This document shows positions 11,801-24,584 of a stretch of 64,000 bases of DNA, piece by piece (the stretch's first letter is position 1; each line of letters starts with the position of its first letter). Below the pieces are notes generated by a model. The model was not told the origin of the DNA. It did no database searches and worked only from the letters and a program-made list of their open reading frames with translations. The stretch lies in NCBI GenBank assembly GCA_026874595.1, contig CM049309.1, positions 96,246,723-96,310,722 on the forward strand. The letters run 5' to 3'. The position numbers and the translations under genes are program-made. Origin of the DNA: Sipunculus nudus. Taxonomy: Eukaryota; Annelida; Sipuncula; Golfingiida; Sipunculidae.

Positions 11801-14131
11801 AACAATAACAATACTGCATAACACTTGCTGGGTTGGGTTTGCAGGGGGGGGGGATGGGGGGGGGGGGTGATTGGGGTGGTGATATGAGAATAACTGTACA
11901 CCTGTCACAGCAGGGGATCTCCCCCAGTGACTGTAACAAATCAGAAACCCTGGCATAGCTGACTTCCAGTGACCTGGAGTGGGACCCTGCATCTGTAATC
12001 TGTAATCAAAGCAAATGACTACAATAGAGCCTCAAGAAAAAAAAATCAATAACTAGCTAAATTTTCAAGCTTTTACTTCCAAATTTCAGATTTAAACAAA
12101 TTAAATATTTATGTTTACATGCTGTGAAAATTAAATCAATGGTACTTACAGGAAAAAAACGTGCCATGGTCAAAGTTGGGCAAAATTTAAGGTACTGATT
12201 TTATTTTTATGCTAATTACTTAAAAAATTTACAAAATTCAGATCTAATTTTGGGTAAACAATTGAATCTTAATTAAACATAGTTATATACTTGGGAAAAT
12301 AGACTCTAGTTTTAAAATTTTTCATGTTAAGTGAGTAAATATTTTTCCTGATTTTTTACAAAGTCCATTATGTTTGGGCCCATTACTTAAAGAATTTATA
12401 CTTAACAGTCTTAATTTCTGGCATGTACATAGGAACTATATAGAAGAATATTTATGGTAAATATGAGGAAAAACAGATGAGTGGTTTTGATATTAGGCAG
12501 TCCTGAAGTGTGAAAATAGGATTTTAATAAAAAATTGAGGTTTTTCCTTAATTTCTCAAAGGAACGAAGTCGCAAAGACCCAGTTTTCGGCTTGGTAGGA
12601 GATCTTAGGGACATCTAACATTATGCTGAATTTTGGATTCCTAGGTCTGACGGTTTCAAAACGTGCCACATCTACGGACGGACGGACGGACGGACGGACG
12701 GACAGACGGACGGACGACGGACAATGGACCACGACTATAGCTCAGATGACTTATAGTCAGCTGAGCTAAAAATTCTGCCCAGTGGTTACGGAGGAGTTCT
12801 CAGGAAACCTAAGCGGCGGCGGCAGCCTCTGACTGAAAACATAGTATCCGCAAAACTCTGTTTTGGCTGATACAACGAGGATGTATCAGTCAGGATATTT
12901 CGGATATGTTCTTTTAACCAGGGAAGATTATTGGAACAGATGAACGGACAATTTGGAAACAGTGTTTCGGAGAAGAACATTTTTTAATGTTTTTTAGCTT
13001 CTTCCCTATAAAATCTAAGAAAATGCAGTTAGCCAAGAAATAAGCAAAATCCGATAGAATTTTAAGTTGACATATTTTTTGCAAAAAAATTGGGTGATGC
13101 TAGCTCCTGCCCTTTTAGAGATAGCTATGTCGCATGACAGACAACAGAAGACGGAAGATGCCACACCATTGCATAAGATCACAGATTCGCCAAAAATGCA
13201 AACCAAGTTTTTTCAAACAGTTGAAAGATATAGTTCCGATATATCTAATCTGGGCATTCTGCATCTAGACGATGTGTCTTAGATGTCTAGACCCTGTGTC
13301 TAGACACATTGTCTAGACACCAGACAGAGCCAGGTCAGTTGCCATGGTGATGTCTGGACCCCACCTGCTTGTACTGAGTGACCTCTTGACTTGGTTGCTG
13401 AAACTGGGCATGTTGTCAAATCTGTTTTCAAACACAGAAAGCCTTTTTCAATTTCCCTACACTGCTTTTTTAAAGCTGCATTTACCAAATCTATTCTTAT
13501 AAAACTGGAAGAACCCTGCCATAGAATAATTCTGGTAAAGTATAAACCAATCAGCTTAACAGTTTCATCATAAATCAGTGTATAAGCTAGAAGAGTCTAC
13601 ACTTACATTTTTGCTTGTAAAAAAAACAGATCAATGTAGGTGGCACCACCAACACCTCAATTTCAGATATGACTCATGAGACAAACATAAAATTTGGTGA
13701 TGACAGCTCCAGCTGTTTCTAAGATTTTAAGTTTAGTATGCTTTTTTGCACAGATGACTAAGTTCAACTTCCTGTAACTCGGTCAAAAATCATCAAACTG
13801 AAACAATTCGAACAAACTTGAGAGAGATTGTTCCAAGGAACATTTCTGTAAAATACTGGACAATTTGGCTGGACAGTTTCAGAGGAGAAGATTTTTAAAG
13901 GGTTTTTAAGCTTTTTCTCTATAAAATCTAACTAAATGCAGATACCCAATAATAAGCTCCAGGGCACCAAAGTTTCACATGTGACTAATTTTTACTGTAA
14001 TTTGGAGCTGCTAGCTTCGACGGTTTCTGACTTACAGCCCTGGACGGCGGAAAGCCAGCCCTGGACAGCAGACGGCTGACAGCGGACGGACGACGCTGCG
14101 CCATCACATAAGCTCACAGGTTCACTAAAAA
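8864..14131. mobile_element. B-family element, copy 2, split by A-family insertion
   Basis: It starts CAAGGCCTACGGGCCC at 8864, breaks off at 10847 inside an A-run, resumes near 12773 with TTCTGCCCAGTGGTTACGGAG (compare 7199 in copy 1) and ends CTCACAGGTTCACTAAAAA near 14131. Without the insert the length is about 3.34 kb, the same as copy 1. Confidence 0.78.
10848..12771. mobile_element. A-family non-autonomous element, copy 1 (complete, 1.92 kb)
   Basis: It is nested in B copy 2. It starts CAAGGGACCTATGGGTCA and ends in the hairpin AGCTCAGATGACT / AGTCAGCTGAGCT and CTAAAAA. The match with 38755-40646 runs its whole length, including a G-tract at 11844-11867. No coding capacity was seen. 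A target duplication cannot be separated from the A-run. Confidence 0.78.
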
Positions 14132-14330
14132 GATGCAAATCAATTTTTCAATCCCAACTGGAGTTATCATCAGGAAACAAATTAGATAGACATACAGAGA
14201 GATGAACAGACGGTCGGACAGGGTGACCACTATAGAGCATCTGCTTATTCAAGTGGGGCTTTTACAACACACAAGGTTCCGGAACACTAGATGAAACCAC
14301 AGTTGCAAATCTGATAGTATCAATATAATT
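14132..14330. repeat. D-family 3'-type fragment
   Basis: GTTATCATCAGGAAACAAAT, a tract of AGACAGACA, AGGGTGACCACTATAG and ACACTAGATG parallel the tail of the D element at 44155-44300. Confidence 0.55.
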
Positions 14331-14499
14331 CTGAAGTCTCAAAATAAAGGAAAGAATTCTTCACTAGACAAGCAAAGGTCAAAGGCTTGCCGGAAATTGA
14401 AACGATAGACAGACAGACAGATAGAAAATACTGTCGGTTTTCTATCAATGGAATGATTCTCAGGGCCATTGCTGAGAAGTTGTGATCCGTAGAATGACA

Positions 14500-15340
14500 T
14501 ATCAGACAAAAGAACAAGCAGGCAGACAAAGCTGACAATAAATGACGAACAGACAGACATACTGCCAATGTGAGACAAGACTGACACCAGATAACTTTAC
14601 CTTGCTATGGAAAAGGATCAGAGGAAGAAAATAAGTTATAATTTATGTAATTGCCGTTTGTAGTTTTGGAGATATGGCAAAATAATATTTTATTGGGGAT
14701 GTTTGACTGCAGCGCCCTCTAGTGGACATATCCTGAAGATGACAAATGCGTTTCGTGATATTAGTGTATGACTTAAGATGTCCCAGTTTTAAAAAGGATT
14801 CCTCCTAATCTCTGGCCTATTGAATGCCAAATGAGAGATGCAAGAACCAGCAGGTAGGTGAATTTGAGGACAACTGACAAACACACAGACATACTGACAA
14901 AGTGACACAAGAATGAGACCAGGTGACTTACTCAGGTTATGGAAAAGACCAAGAGGAAGAAAATATGCCATAGTTTCTGTAATTGAGGTTCATAGTTATG
15001 GGGATCTGGCCAAAAAATTATATGTTGGGGAGGGTCGTGTGCATATCCTGAAAATGAAAAATAGTTTCAAAAAGATTCTTTCAAAACTGTGGCCTGTAGA
15101 ATGCTATATGTGAGACGCAAGAGCAAGCAGGCGAATTTGAAGACAACTGACTAACAGAGAGACACACTGACAAAGTAACACAAGATTGTTACATGATAAC
15201 TAAACCAGATTATGACTTAGAGGAAGAAAATAAGCTATAGTTTATGTAATTGAGGCTTATAATTTTAGAGATATGGCAAAAACATGATATGCTGAGGTGT
15301 GCATCTAGCGTGCCCCCTGCAGCTTTATTTAAAAAATTAT
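14500..15340. repeat. degenerate three-copy tandem repeat, about 0.3 kb unit
   Basis: Blocks beginning ACAAGACTGACACCAG (14577), ACAAGAATGAGACCAG (14906) and ACAAGATTGTTACATG (15183) each continue with AGAGGAAGAAAATA and GTTT(A/C)TGTAATTG. Spacing is 329 and about 277 bp. Nothing in it suggests a gene. Confidence 0.6.
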
Positions 15341-16073
15341 TTGACACGATATTATACACGATATTGCGAGACTTGTAATGCAACCTTTTAGTACTAAATG
15401 AATGCTACCTAATGCAAAAAACTAGACCTCTTAAGCTTTAAAATTGACAAAGTTAGAAAAATAAGACCGTTTTCCCCCGAAAATGTGTTACCATGGTTAC
15501 CGCAAATTGAGTCAGCTAACACAAGAAGACAGGCCTTGGAATGATGATTAAAATGAGCTACTGTTGAAGCAGATACAACTTATAGTAACACAGTTATGAA
15601 GAAAAAACCGTTTAGTATACTTTGATGACCTTGACCTTTGACCTATAATGACCAAAAACAATAGGCTCCTGTCATTTTAAATTTTCCACTAACTGTGTAA
15701 GTTTGAAAGTGACTGCTGCAAAATTGTGACCAGTAGAGAGGGAACAGACAAATTGACAGACAGACAAACAGACATCCGCAACTGACCAACCAGCTTGCCA
15801 AAATCAGAGATTTCGAGCAAGCAAAAAAAATAGAAAAACCAGACATTTCTTGGCACCACAGGTGCCATAGTATCTCCAGACAATTAATCCCCCCCCCCCC
15901 CCACTTTAAGAATAGGCACCCCATCTTCAGCAGCATATACTGACTCTTGGCAAACCACTAAGGTTTCTTCCATCTATCAACATGAGAGACAATATTCTTC
16001 ACCAAACACTGGGGCCAATACAGTGAACCACTCTTGCAAAAAGGGGATCATTTTATGCTGTAACAAGGCCTAC

Positions 16074-16262
16074 ATGCCTAATGCGAACCTGTGCAGTGGT
16101 TTATACACCAGGTAAAATGCCGCAGTCCTGGGCCATTACTTTTCAAGTAGGCCTACAGCCTTGTATTAATATGACAAAGCTTTACAATATGTATAAAAAT
16201 GCCTTATAAGTTATTTCAGGCTGATATATCGAATTCCTCCGTCAAAACAGAGACCTGTATAC
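16074..16262. repeat. B-family 5' end only
   Basis: CAAGGCCTACATGCCTAATG and GAACCTGTGCAGTGG match the starts of the three B copies. The sequence then jumps to an internal B-like stretch (TTTCAGGCTGATATATC) and stops. It is a truncated or rearranged copy. Confidence 0.6.
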
Positions 16263-17490
16263 CCTTAATGACCATCTCATACTTCCATCTTTGTGGACTC
16301 TTTTCTGTAACGGTCATCACGCAGCATCTGTGTTCATAGCTTACCACGTGTTAATGTGCCTAGTTTCCGTAAAAACAAAAACTCATCTTAATAAATACTT
16401 GGAATCAGTCTAATGTTTGGAGATAGAATTCAAATGTAAAATTTTGTCCAACAAGGAGAAATTATTTGCGTAATTTCCCTATTTTCATTCTTCGTGATCA
16501 TCTGGTGAAATTCAACATGGCTCCATCACAGTCCATCAGCAGATACCGTGTTTTAAACCAACATCCATCAATTTCTTTTGCAATTAAAATTTATATAAGA
16601 AATATCAACAAAAAATATATAAGACTCCAAGAAAGAAATTTCAGTTTTTTTTATTAAACTATCTCTGATCTTGTTTTAACAATGCATGACCATAATTCAT
16701 TTCGATGGAGAATCCCCCATGTCAAGGCTATTGGCTGGTTCCGCTTTTAACACCTTAGTATTAAATAATCTGCTTTGTATGTTAATTATTAAAACACTTA
16801 AAAGAAATACAAATGTCACATAATGATGATGATATTTTGAATATCCTTTCAACCTTTGAAGAATTTGACCTATACATGTATCATTTATTATCTCATATTT
16901 TAATTGTTACCTGTCACTTCAATGCCAGTGCCTGAGAAATAATTTATATTTTACGCTAAAAAAATAAAATAAAAAGGCACCCACCCATCATTTTCCGGAA
17001 AAAGTGCCTGAGAAACATATAATTTTTTTTTTTGGCCTTATTAAATATTTTGGGAGCAAGTATAGAATGTGGTCTACATGGACGAGGTTATAAGTGTATA
17101 CAGACGGTGAAATGATGTTTAGGATTTATATAATGGAGAAGAAAGAGGCATGTCAATGTCATATCATCAGGCATGTCATGGCTTATGTTGATTATTACTA
17201 ATATTATAGACGGTCCAGTCAGTTCAGATCAATTTTGGAAATGAAGACCGGATTCTATAGTATACTCGGGCCTTTTTTGTGCTCTGGATCTTTAACGTTA
17301 CTCCTTGAAACGTTACTTAAATAATTAAAGTGACGCAATTTAGTTGAAGTCTTGGTTGACATTGACAGCTCGTTAGCGTCTGTGAGGAGAGTGCGGGCTG
17401 AAGCTGATTCGCTTGTGTCACTGAGTAACGCAATATTCGGGTTTTCGTAACATTTAACTTGGTGCATCTGTGTATTATTTTGTGAAATAC

Positions 17491-17525
17491 CTTGAAGGAG
17501 AAGCTGATCTTCCGCGTCGTGGCAT
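17491..17525 (-). CDS. CHCHD2: CHCHD2/10-like exon 1 (coding part)
   Basis: Thirty-five coding bases read MPRRGRSASPS plus two bases of an Arg codon, ending TCAAG|GTATTT. Joined to 4438-4282 the split codon becomes Arg and the frame continues as [10 protein letters not shown], which fits the N-terminus of CHCHD2/CHCHD10 proteins (human CHCHD2 starts MPRGSRSRTS). The basic, Ser-rich start suits mitochondrial import. The ATG at 17523-17525 is chosen because it gives the family-type MPRxxR start. The exon is too short to appear in ordinary frame scans; it was found by looking for this start in the right phase. Confidence 0.8.
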
Positions 17526-17680
17526 TATCGACTATGATAAATATATTTTTTGAGTAAAGAGTGGATCACGATCTCACGCAACTGGCTTTCGGCTTGCACG
17601 TTTACTCCAGAACACAGGGTGAAGGTCAGAGTACGCAGGACACATAATCATAATATGCTCGGCTGTCTGCTCATGTCAAA
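17526..17680 (-). promoter_or_regulatory. probable 5' UTR and promoter side of the CHCHD2-like gene
   Basis: The bases upstream of the start codon are richer in GC and CpG than the surroundings (cgcgtcg, cacgatctcacgc, gtacgcag). No TATA box or clear initiator can be named. This is the expected place for the transcription start, but nothing in the sequence fixes it. Confidence 0.35.
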
Positions 17681-17699
17681 AAAAGAAATGATTGGCCCT

Positions 17700-19199
17700 A
17701 ACTCAGTGAATGAAACAATTCTACCATAAAGATTTCTGTTCATGTCAGTAATGCCACCTGTCGTGAATTTGTGTAATCAATAGGAGACCGTGGGTGAAGT
17801 AGATTATACATCAATATTATATATGAAGCATTCATCTCTCTGTTGTTCATTATTTTATACACTATACATCCCTTTTACGAATTACAAAAGAAATGGAACT
17901 GTACAATATTACTTTAATGAAGATGTTCACCCATTGGAAAGGTTTCTGCAGTTTTATCATAGGAAGTGCTTTTTTTCAACTCCCTCAGGGAGTGGATATA
18001 AGGAATGTTTATTTCCACATCTGAAATATAATAGAAAAGTTAAATATTAAAATAGGTTTTGCGTTTAAAATGTTATTTACATCAGCTCTTTATAGGATTG
18101 CATGGGGTGAACTTAATGAAAGATGGTTATTTGTCTTACATTTAATGTCCAAATTGGTGACAACAGTCTTATAATAATAATATGACCATTAAATGCATCC
18201 TATGTTTCCTTGTAGTTTCTAGTTTTTCTTAGACAAAGATCATCTTTTTGGCACTTCAGTCATGTCATTCAAATTGAACTGGACAAAATCAGTGGGGGGG
18301 GGGGGGGGGGGTTAAATTCATGAAATAACCAACCAGAGTAGTGGGTACTGGTCCAGTGCAACTGTCTAAACTTTACCTGTGCACTGAGCCAGCAGAAGTC
18401 TTGGCATATGGAGACAGACTCTGGGCTAGCCCTACTGATGTGGTGCTTACCACCTACTGATAAGGACTGAGCCAGGACTTAACTGTGGTCATAACATTTC
18501 TCACCCCTATTGTTCTCATGCTCAATGCAAATCTAAAAATGTATTAAACTAAACTAGTTGGCAAATTTTAACTATTTGCTGAAAAATATACATTAATTTG
18601 TCTTTAAAAACTTGGTCACAAATACAAATGTAATTTAACTACAAGGTTTTACTCATGCAAATCTTAAATTTTTTCAACTTATGTTTACTACAGTACTAAT
18701 TTTAACTTTGAAATGAATTTCATGTAATATTTTTATATATTTGCTCAGATTACACCAGCCTTTACCATAAGGGGGAATGGATATAAGCATCCCTTATTAC
18801 CACATCCCCAGGGGGAGACTCCCATGGCGTGGAAATAAGGCCTGCCTTTATTATAATTTTTATATAACAATGTTACCAGGGCACAAGTACCATCACAAGG
18901 CCAGAGACGGACAGACATGAGCTTCACTCAAAGTGATTACTTTCTAAAGAATCACATTTTTATAAGCAATCAAAAGCCGTATATATTACTTGAGTCTTGA
19001 TAAAACCTTCATATATGGCCAGGTTCCAATGTCTACTTTTTTATTACTTTATTTACTTTTTTTACTTTATTTTTTAATAGAAAGAGTGGCCTATGTTATG
19101 CTTCAAATTGTCACAAGACACATACAAAAACAAACTGTGTTATGATTGCTCTGCATATGTATAACTGAGAAATTATGTTAAGCTCTTATGTGGAGGGTT
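17700..19199. other. intergenic, no gene recognised
   Basis: AT-rich sequence upstream of the CHCHD2-like gene. It contains an 18-base G run at 18294-18311 and nothing else that I can name. Confidence 0.5.
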
Positions 19200-19918
19200 G
19201 TAGAGTACTCCAATACCGGAGTCCAGGTAACACTTAACAAGTGCTTCAGTACTGGAGTCCAGGTAATACTTAACAAGTACTCAAATACCAGAGTCCAGGT
19301 AATACTTAAGTACTAGAGTACCACAATCCAGGTAATACTTAACAAGTGCTCAAGTACCAGAGTCCAGGTTATACTTAGCAAGTACTCAAGTACCAGAGTG
19401 CAGATAATACAAGTTTAACAAGTTCTCTAGTTCCATAGACCAGGTAATACTTAACAAGTACTCGAGTACCAGAGGCCAGGTAATACTTAACAAGTACTCG
19501 AGTACCAGAGGCCAGGTAATACTTAACAAGTGCTGGAGTACCAGAGGCCAGGTAATACTTAACAAGTACTCGAGTACCAGAGGCCAGGTACTACTTACCT
19601 AATACTCGAGTACCAGAGGCCAGGTAATACTTAACAAGTACTCGAGTACCAGAGGCCAGGTAATACTTAACAAGTGCTGGAGTACCAGAGGCCAGGTAAT
19701 ACTTAACAAGTGCTGGAGTACCAGAGGCCAGGTAATACTTAACAAGTGCTGGAGTACCAGAGGCCAGGTAATACTTAACAAGTGCTGGAGTACCAGAGGC
19801 CAGGTAATACTGAACAAGTACTCGAGTACCAGAGGCCAGGTAATACTTAACAAGTACTCGAGTACCAGAGGCCAGGTAATACTTAACAAGTACTTGAGTA
19901 CCAGAGGCCAGGTAAATT
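19200..19918. repeat. 36-bp minisatellite, about 20 copies
   Basis: The unit contains AGTACTCGAGTACCAGAGG and CCAGGTAATACTTAACA. The left half is more diverged than the right half. Because 36 is divisible by three, frames stay open across it (12-residue VLVKYYLASGTR repeat on the minus strand), which is not evidence of a gene. Confidence 0.93.
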
Positions 19919-19929
19919 TTACAAGTACC

Positions 19930-22900
19930 TGTGTGTGCAGACATGCTTATCTGAATATAAAATTTAGTTTCCAACGAGGGAACCTAGTAAACGTAACCTC
20001 TGCTAGATGGCTCAAGCCTAAATCCACTGGATCATGACATGCCAAGAAAAGCCAATCTTGTACTAAGGTACCTTAATACACAACGTGACCAAGCCAGCAG
20101 TCATTTGACTGGCAACAACTGCACGGCATGCACACACTTACCTACAATCATACCACATTAGTATTATAATACCATATCTGAATATTACAGCAAATGTACA
20201 GAAAAATCTATATCAATTCATTACTCCAAGGCTTTACCAAGTTTTGTTTAATTTACACAATAAATATACACAATCCTTATTTCAATGTGACTTGAATTTT
20301 CGAATTACAAGGTTATAGCTACTCCATCACTGGGAGAAAATTAAGCCGTCACAAAGTCAAATTTATACATATTTTGCATTGGAAAACATGTCCATTTATA
20401 AATTTAATTTTGCCATTGCAAGGTGTTCTACGAGTCTTAGTTAGAAGACCCAAGCCAAAACTTTTGTATAAATTTCAGCATTAAATGTGATTAATGCTCT
20501 TTTACATGATGTGAACATAATCCTTGAAAAGTGTTGACAGTTCCTGCATTGGAGAAATCCTCCAAGAATCACAATAAAGACAAAGCTTCTAAATCTTGTA
20601 ATGGTTATTTGGGTGAGAGAGGGTTCAAAAAGACTTGTAAAAAAGTCCTTAAACTTCTATTAATTTGAATCTCCTTAATCTATTTAAATATTGGAGGGTT
20701 GGTTATCCCTCTATTTTAATATTGGAATGTTGGTAATCGTCTATTTTTAATATTGGAGGGATGGTAATGCGTCTATGAAGGATTCCATGAAAGAATTTTG
20801 ACTGTAACAGTACTGGATATGCAATGTACAATTGTGTTTTTGGCATAAACTGCAAATATTCAATAATGGAATGTCTAAACTCTGGCAAATATGCAAATAT
20901 ATTTGGGTGATCTCAGATTACATGAATCAGAATATCAAGTGAGAAGTACGTGGTTTATGACTTTTCCAACTCCAAACTGCATTAAAAAAAAACACTTGGA
21001 TATGTATCAGAAAATGGGGATTTATTCCCTGCATACTGTTTACAAAGAGACTGCACATACACGTTCTGACCTCACAATATAGACACATCAGACACAGTTA
21101 AATTATCATTACCTATCATACCCTTGCACAGAAAAATTTCAATTTCATATACTGACATAAAAAATACCTTCACACATGAAGACAATACCTAATTTCATGC
21201 TATGATTACATACTGTGTACCCTAGTGGATAATCACATATAATTTACAAGGCATTCATTTTATGCCTTTGATTTAAGAAAGAGGTGTAATTTTTTATTAA
21301 GCTAATTAGGTAAAGAGATACTGGTGCTTATTTTTTTTTTAGTGATCACTAAAATTATCCTAATGAACAAGGTAACGGATAATTTCGCTTTCATTCATGA
21401 AAATATACTCTGAAATACCCCTTTATCATTAAAATTTAACTTCATATTTTCCTATAATAATAACATTTTATTAATTAAAGCCCAATTATTCCATTATTTT
21501 GCAAATCACCAATTACCGTATGCTTTGCACATTAGGCAAAACAAATGACTAGTTTGTTCAAATTTACAGCCACATTATCTTCTAATCACATACAAAATAA
21601 TAATATATGCACTTATCACAAAACAAACAAATGTTCACAGTCACTAAGTATGACATTACAGATGTTTCATAATCTTAATATTAATAATATAAAACACTTC
21701 ATATGCACCTTAACCACAATGACATGCATTTAATTGCATACATTTTCATGTACCAATATAGATGTGGACCACACCAGCATTTGTCAGATATGTCATGTAA
21801 ATATCTTCTCCTTTTAAATGCTTAAAATTCAAAATGTGACTTCACGCAAGTAACACAGATTTAGTCCCTGTGGTCATGACTTCATGCCAGTAACATAGAT
21901 TTAGTCCCTGTGGTTATACCCTTAGCATTTGGAAGCTCATTTATGTTATATCAAGGAACATCCCTCAGATGCCACTGGTATGTAGACCGTTCAGTTGTCA
22001 CCTGCAAAAAGGTTTCTCATTAAAAAAAAATTCTGTAAAAACTGGACAATAAAGTGCACAGAATATACAACCACAGCTCTCAGAAAATGGCTCTCCAGAG
22101 CACCGGTTTCAAAGCCTGTTAAAAATACTACACATCTTAAACTATCCAGTGTAATGGACAGAAGAGAAATTAAGCAGAATGAAAAATGTTTCTCATACAT
22201 GCCCAAATGCATTAAAGTTTAATCTGCTTTAAAAATCAGACACATTTTTCTTATACATAAAGATTACAGCTTAGAACAGTTGTACCTGATAATTCTTTTG
22301 GAAAAATTAAATAATTTACTGTAAATATATAAATGCATCAAAATACCTGTACAATTAATACATGCCTAGCTGGACAGAGGTAGGGGTTTAATTGCAATTT
22401 GTCATACTATGATCACAAGATTTGATGATTGCAATGGTTATGATAAGTCAGATGAATATTTATGGTTTAAATGCTAGTAAAAAAATCACCTAACAATAAA
22501 TTACCTATGTGGTGTGGGTTTTAAAATTTGCAATGCAACCATGAACATGATGTTCAAATAAAGATGACTTATGTGATGGAAGGGGCCTGATCTTAAATGC
22601 TGCCACATGTAACCTCAGCCCACAGGAAAACGTTATTTATTCCCAATGTGTCCATTCATGTGTCAAATGAGATCTTAAAAAATGATTTTTTTGCATATTG
22701 TGCATATTGTTATCTGTAGAATCTCTAGAATAAAATTTAATGAAACCTGGTTATACTGACAATAACTGAACTGTTTCAATGAACCGTACTGGTTTCTTAC
22801 CTTCATTCCATTATTTTTTTTATTATATGTCAATGGATCTTGCCTTCATTTGTTTATATTATATCTGATGGTAATAATATAAGCATTGCAGTGAAATGGC

Positions 22901-24584
22901 TAAAGAGAGAAAAAGCTGAGTTCACTTAAATCCAGTGATTTAAAATTGTGGTCCAGTAGTTTTTGTGGTTGATTAAAAATAGGAAACTCTAATAATTAAA
23001 GGTTTCATAATATTGAAATTTATATTCTGAACATATAAAGTGCTTAGCATAAAAAATGTGAGTAAACACCTTTCGTTAAATGATTAGACAGCTGTGATAT
23101 CAGTTAAAAATACTGTTTCCTCAGATAGTTGTCATTCTGGCCATAAACATTTGCAGTAAGAGCTGTAATCTAGTAGTAAACAATGTAAACAAAAAGTGGT
23201 GACAGTGTAACAAAATCTTACAGCCAATGCAGGCTCCATCTGTTAAATTCTTTTGACTGAATTATCCTGCTTCTAATTAGTAATTCATTATTCAAATTTA
23301 CTGGTATAACATTAAACTTGTTCTCTAGTCTTGTACAAGGTTTCTGAAATATAAACCGTACTTGCTTCTAAGAATTTACATAGGAGTTGAGATTTTTCCC
23401 TTTCTTTCAAATACAGATTCATTGTTTTTGAGTTTATATCAATATTTTAAGATTTACTTCATCAATATTAAGGCAATTTATCACTCAGAATATAAACTTA
23501 TGCTGCATTGTTGTAGATATAACACAGGATATGTGGGTAAGAAAAACCAGATTCATTTTACATAATGGATTATATAAATAATAAAGCAATCTGGCCTTGA
23601 TATCATTTCACAAGGAAACTTGTACAGCATTATATGGAAATGTACATCTACTCATGGAGCTGGTGATATCATACAGGGATTGTTCATTAAAGAATTAATA
23701 AACAAAGATCATGATCATGACAATAAGAGCAAAACAGACAGACAAAGCACAACAAAACAGTAACGAAACTATAAATTGAAAACAAAACAATGTCAAAACA
23801 GACTGCCATATAAGCATATGACATCCTATATCAACTAAATTAAATATAATAATTAAACATTGGAAAAGGCCAGACTTTTATACATATGTAATGTTCTCTT
23901 AATGTATATATTACATATTGTCATTAGCCAGGTCAGATGTATCCACTTTGACACAGATGATTAATAAATAAATGTTGGTTAATTTAATATTTACATAAGC
24001 TTATTATAAACATGTCACAATGCTATGATTGGCATAGGATAACCTGCTCATAAACGAGTGTATTATACATACCTAACAAGTTCACATTAAAAACTGAAGA
24101 GCTGTGATTTTGCAAAATATGCATATACAGTGGTATAAAAGTAGCTACACACATACTGTAATAATATCCTTCAAAGCATACAGCAGTGTATCATTGAATC
24201 TTTAACATATAACTGCCTTTGCATAATGTGATAATGAACATGTTTGTCAGTCAGGGATTTATACTGCCTCAGAGTAACAGCTTTTCAAATATAATTGAGA
24301 ACACACATGACTTTGAACATGGATCTATAAATAAGGATGTGACTTAAGCACAGTGGTTAGGCCACTTTTCACAGACACACAGGACAGTCACAGAACAAGC
24401 ATTTCAAAAATACCCTTTCATGTGAAGATCTAATGTAATGAGGTAGTTGTCTTGCAATGGACAATATCTGGGCATGTATTTCCATTCTGGAATGGCTTTA
24501 ATAAAATAACTGTTGCCTATACATGAATTTTGTTATCAAGCATGTTTCTGTAAATGATAGGATGTCTCATGATTGAACAATTTG
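19930..24584. other. intergenic or distal ZSWIM 3' UTR, no gene recognised
   Basis: The stretch is AT-rich and lacks the repeat families and arrays of the flanks. Only short chance frames were seen. The absence of repeats would fit a long 3' UTR of the ZSWIM gene, but nothing proves it. Confidence 0.45.

Larger units (their letters stand above)
4439..17490 (-). other. CHCHD2 intron 1, 13 kb, repeat-filled
   Basis: The interval from the exon 2 acceptor to the exon 1 donor holds C-family pieces, two full B-family elements (one carrying a nested A-family element), a D-like tail, a 300-bp-scale tandem repeat and a B-family 5' end. Stretches 16270-17490 and 4445-4690 show nothing recognisable. 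No exon-like frame of the family was seen inside. Confidence 0.7.

Noticed and set aside
4690-14131. Ends of the A, B and C elements taken as Helitron termini
   Set aside because: The hairpin is followed by CTAA, but the A-run target, palindromic 5' start and lack of an evident 5' TC do not fit well; class left open.
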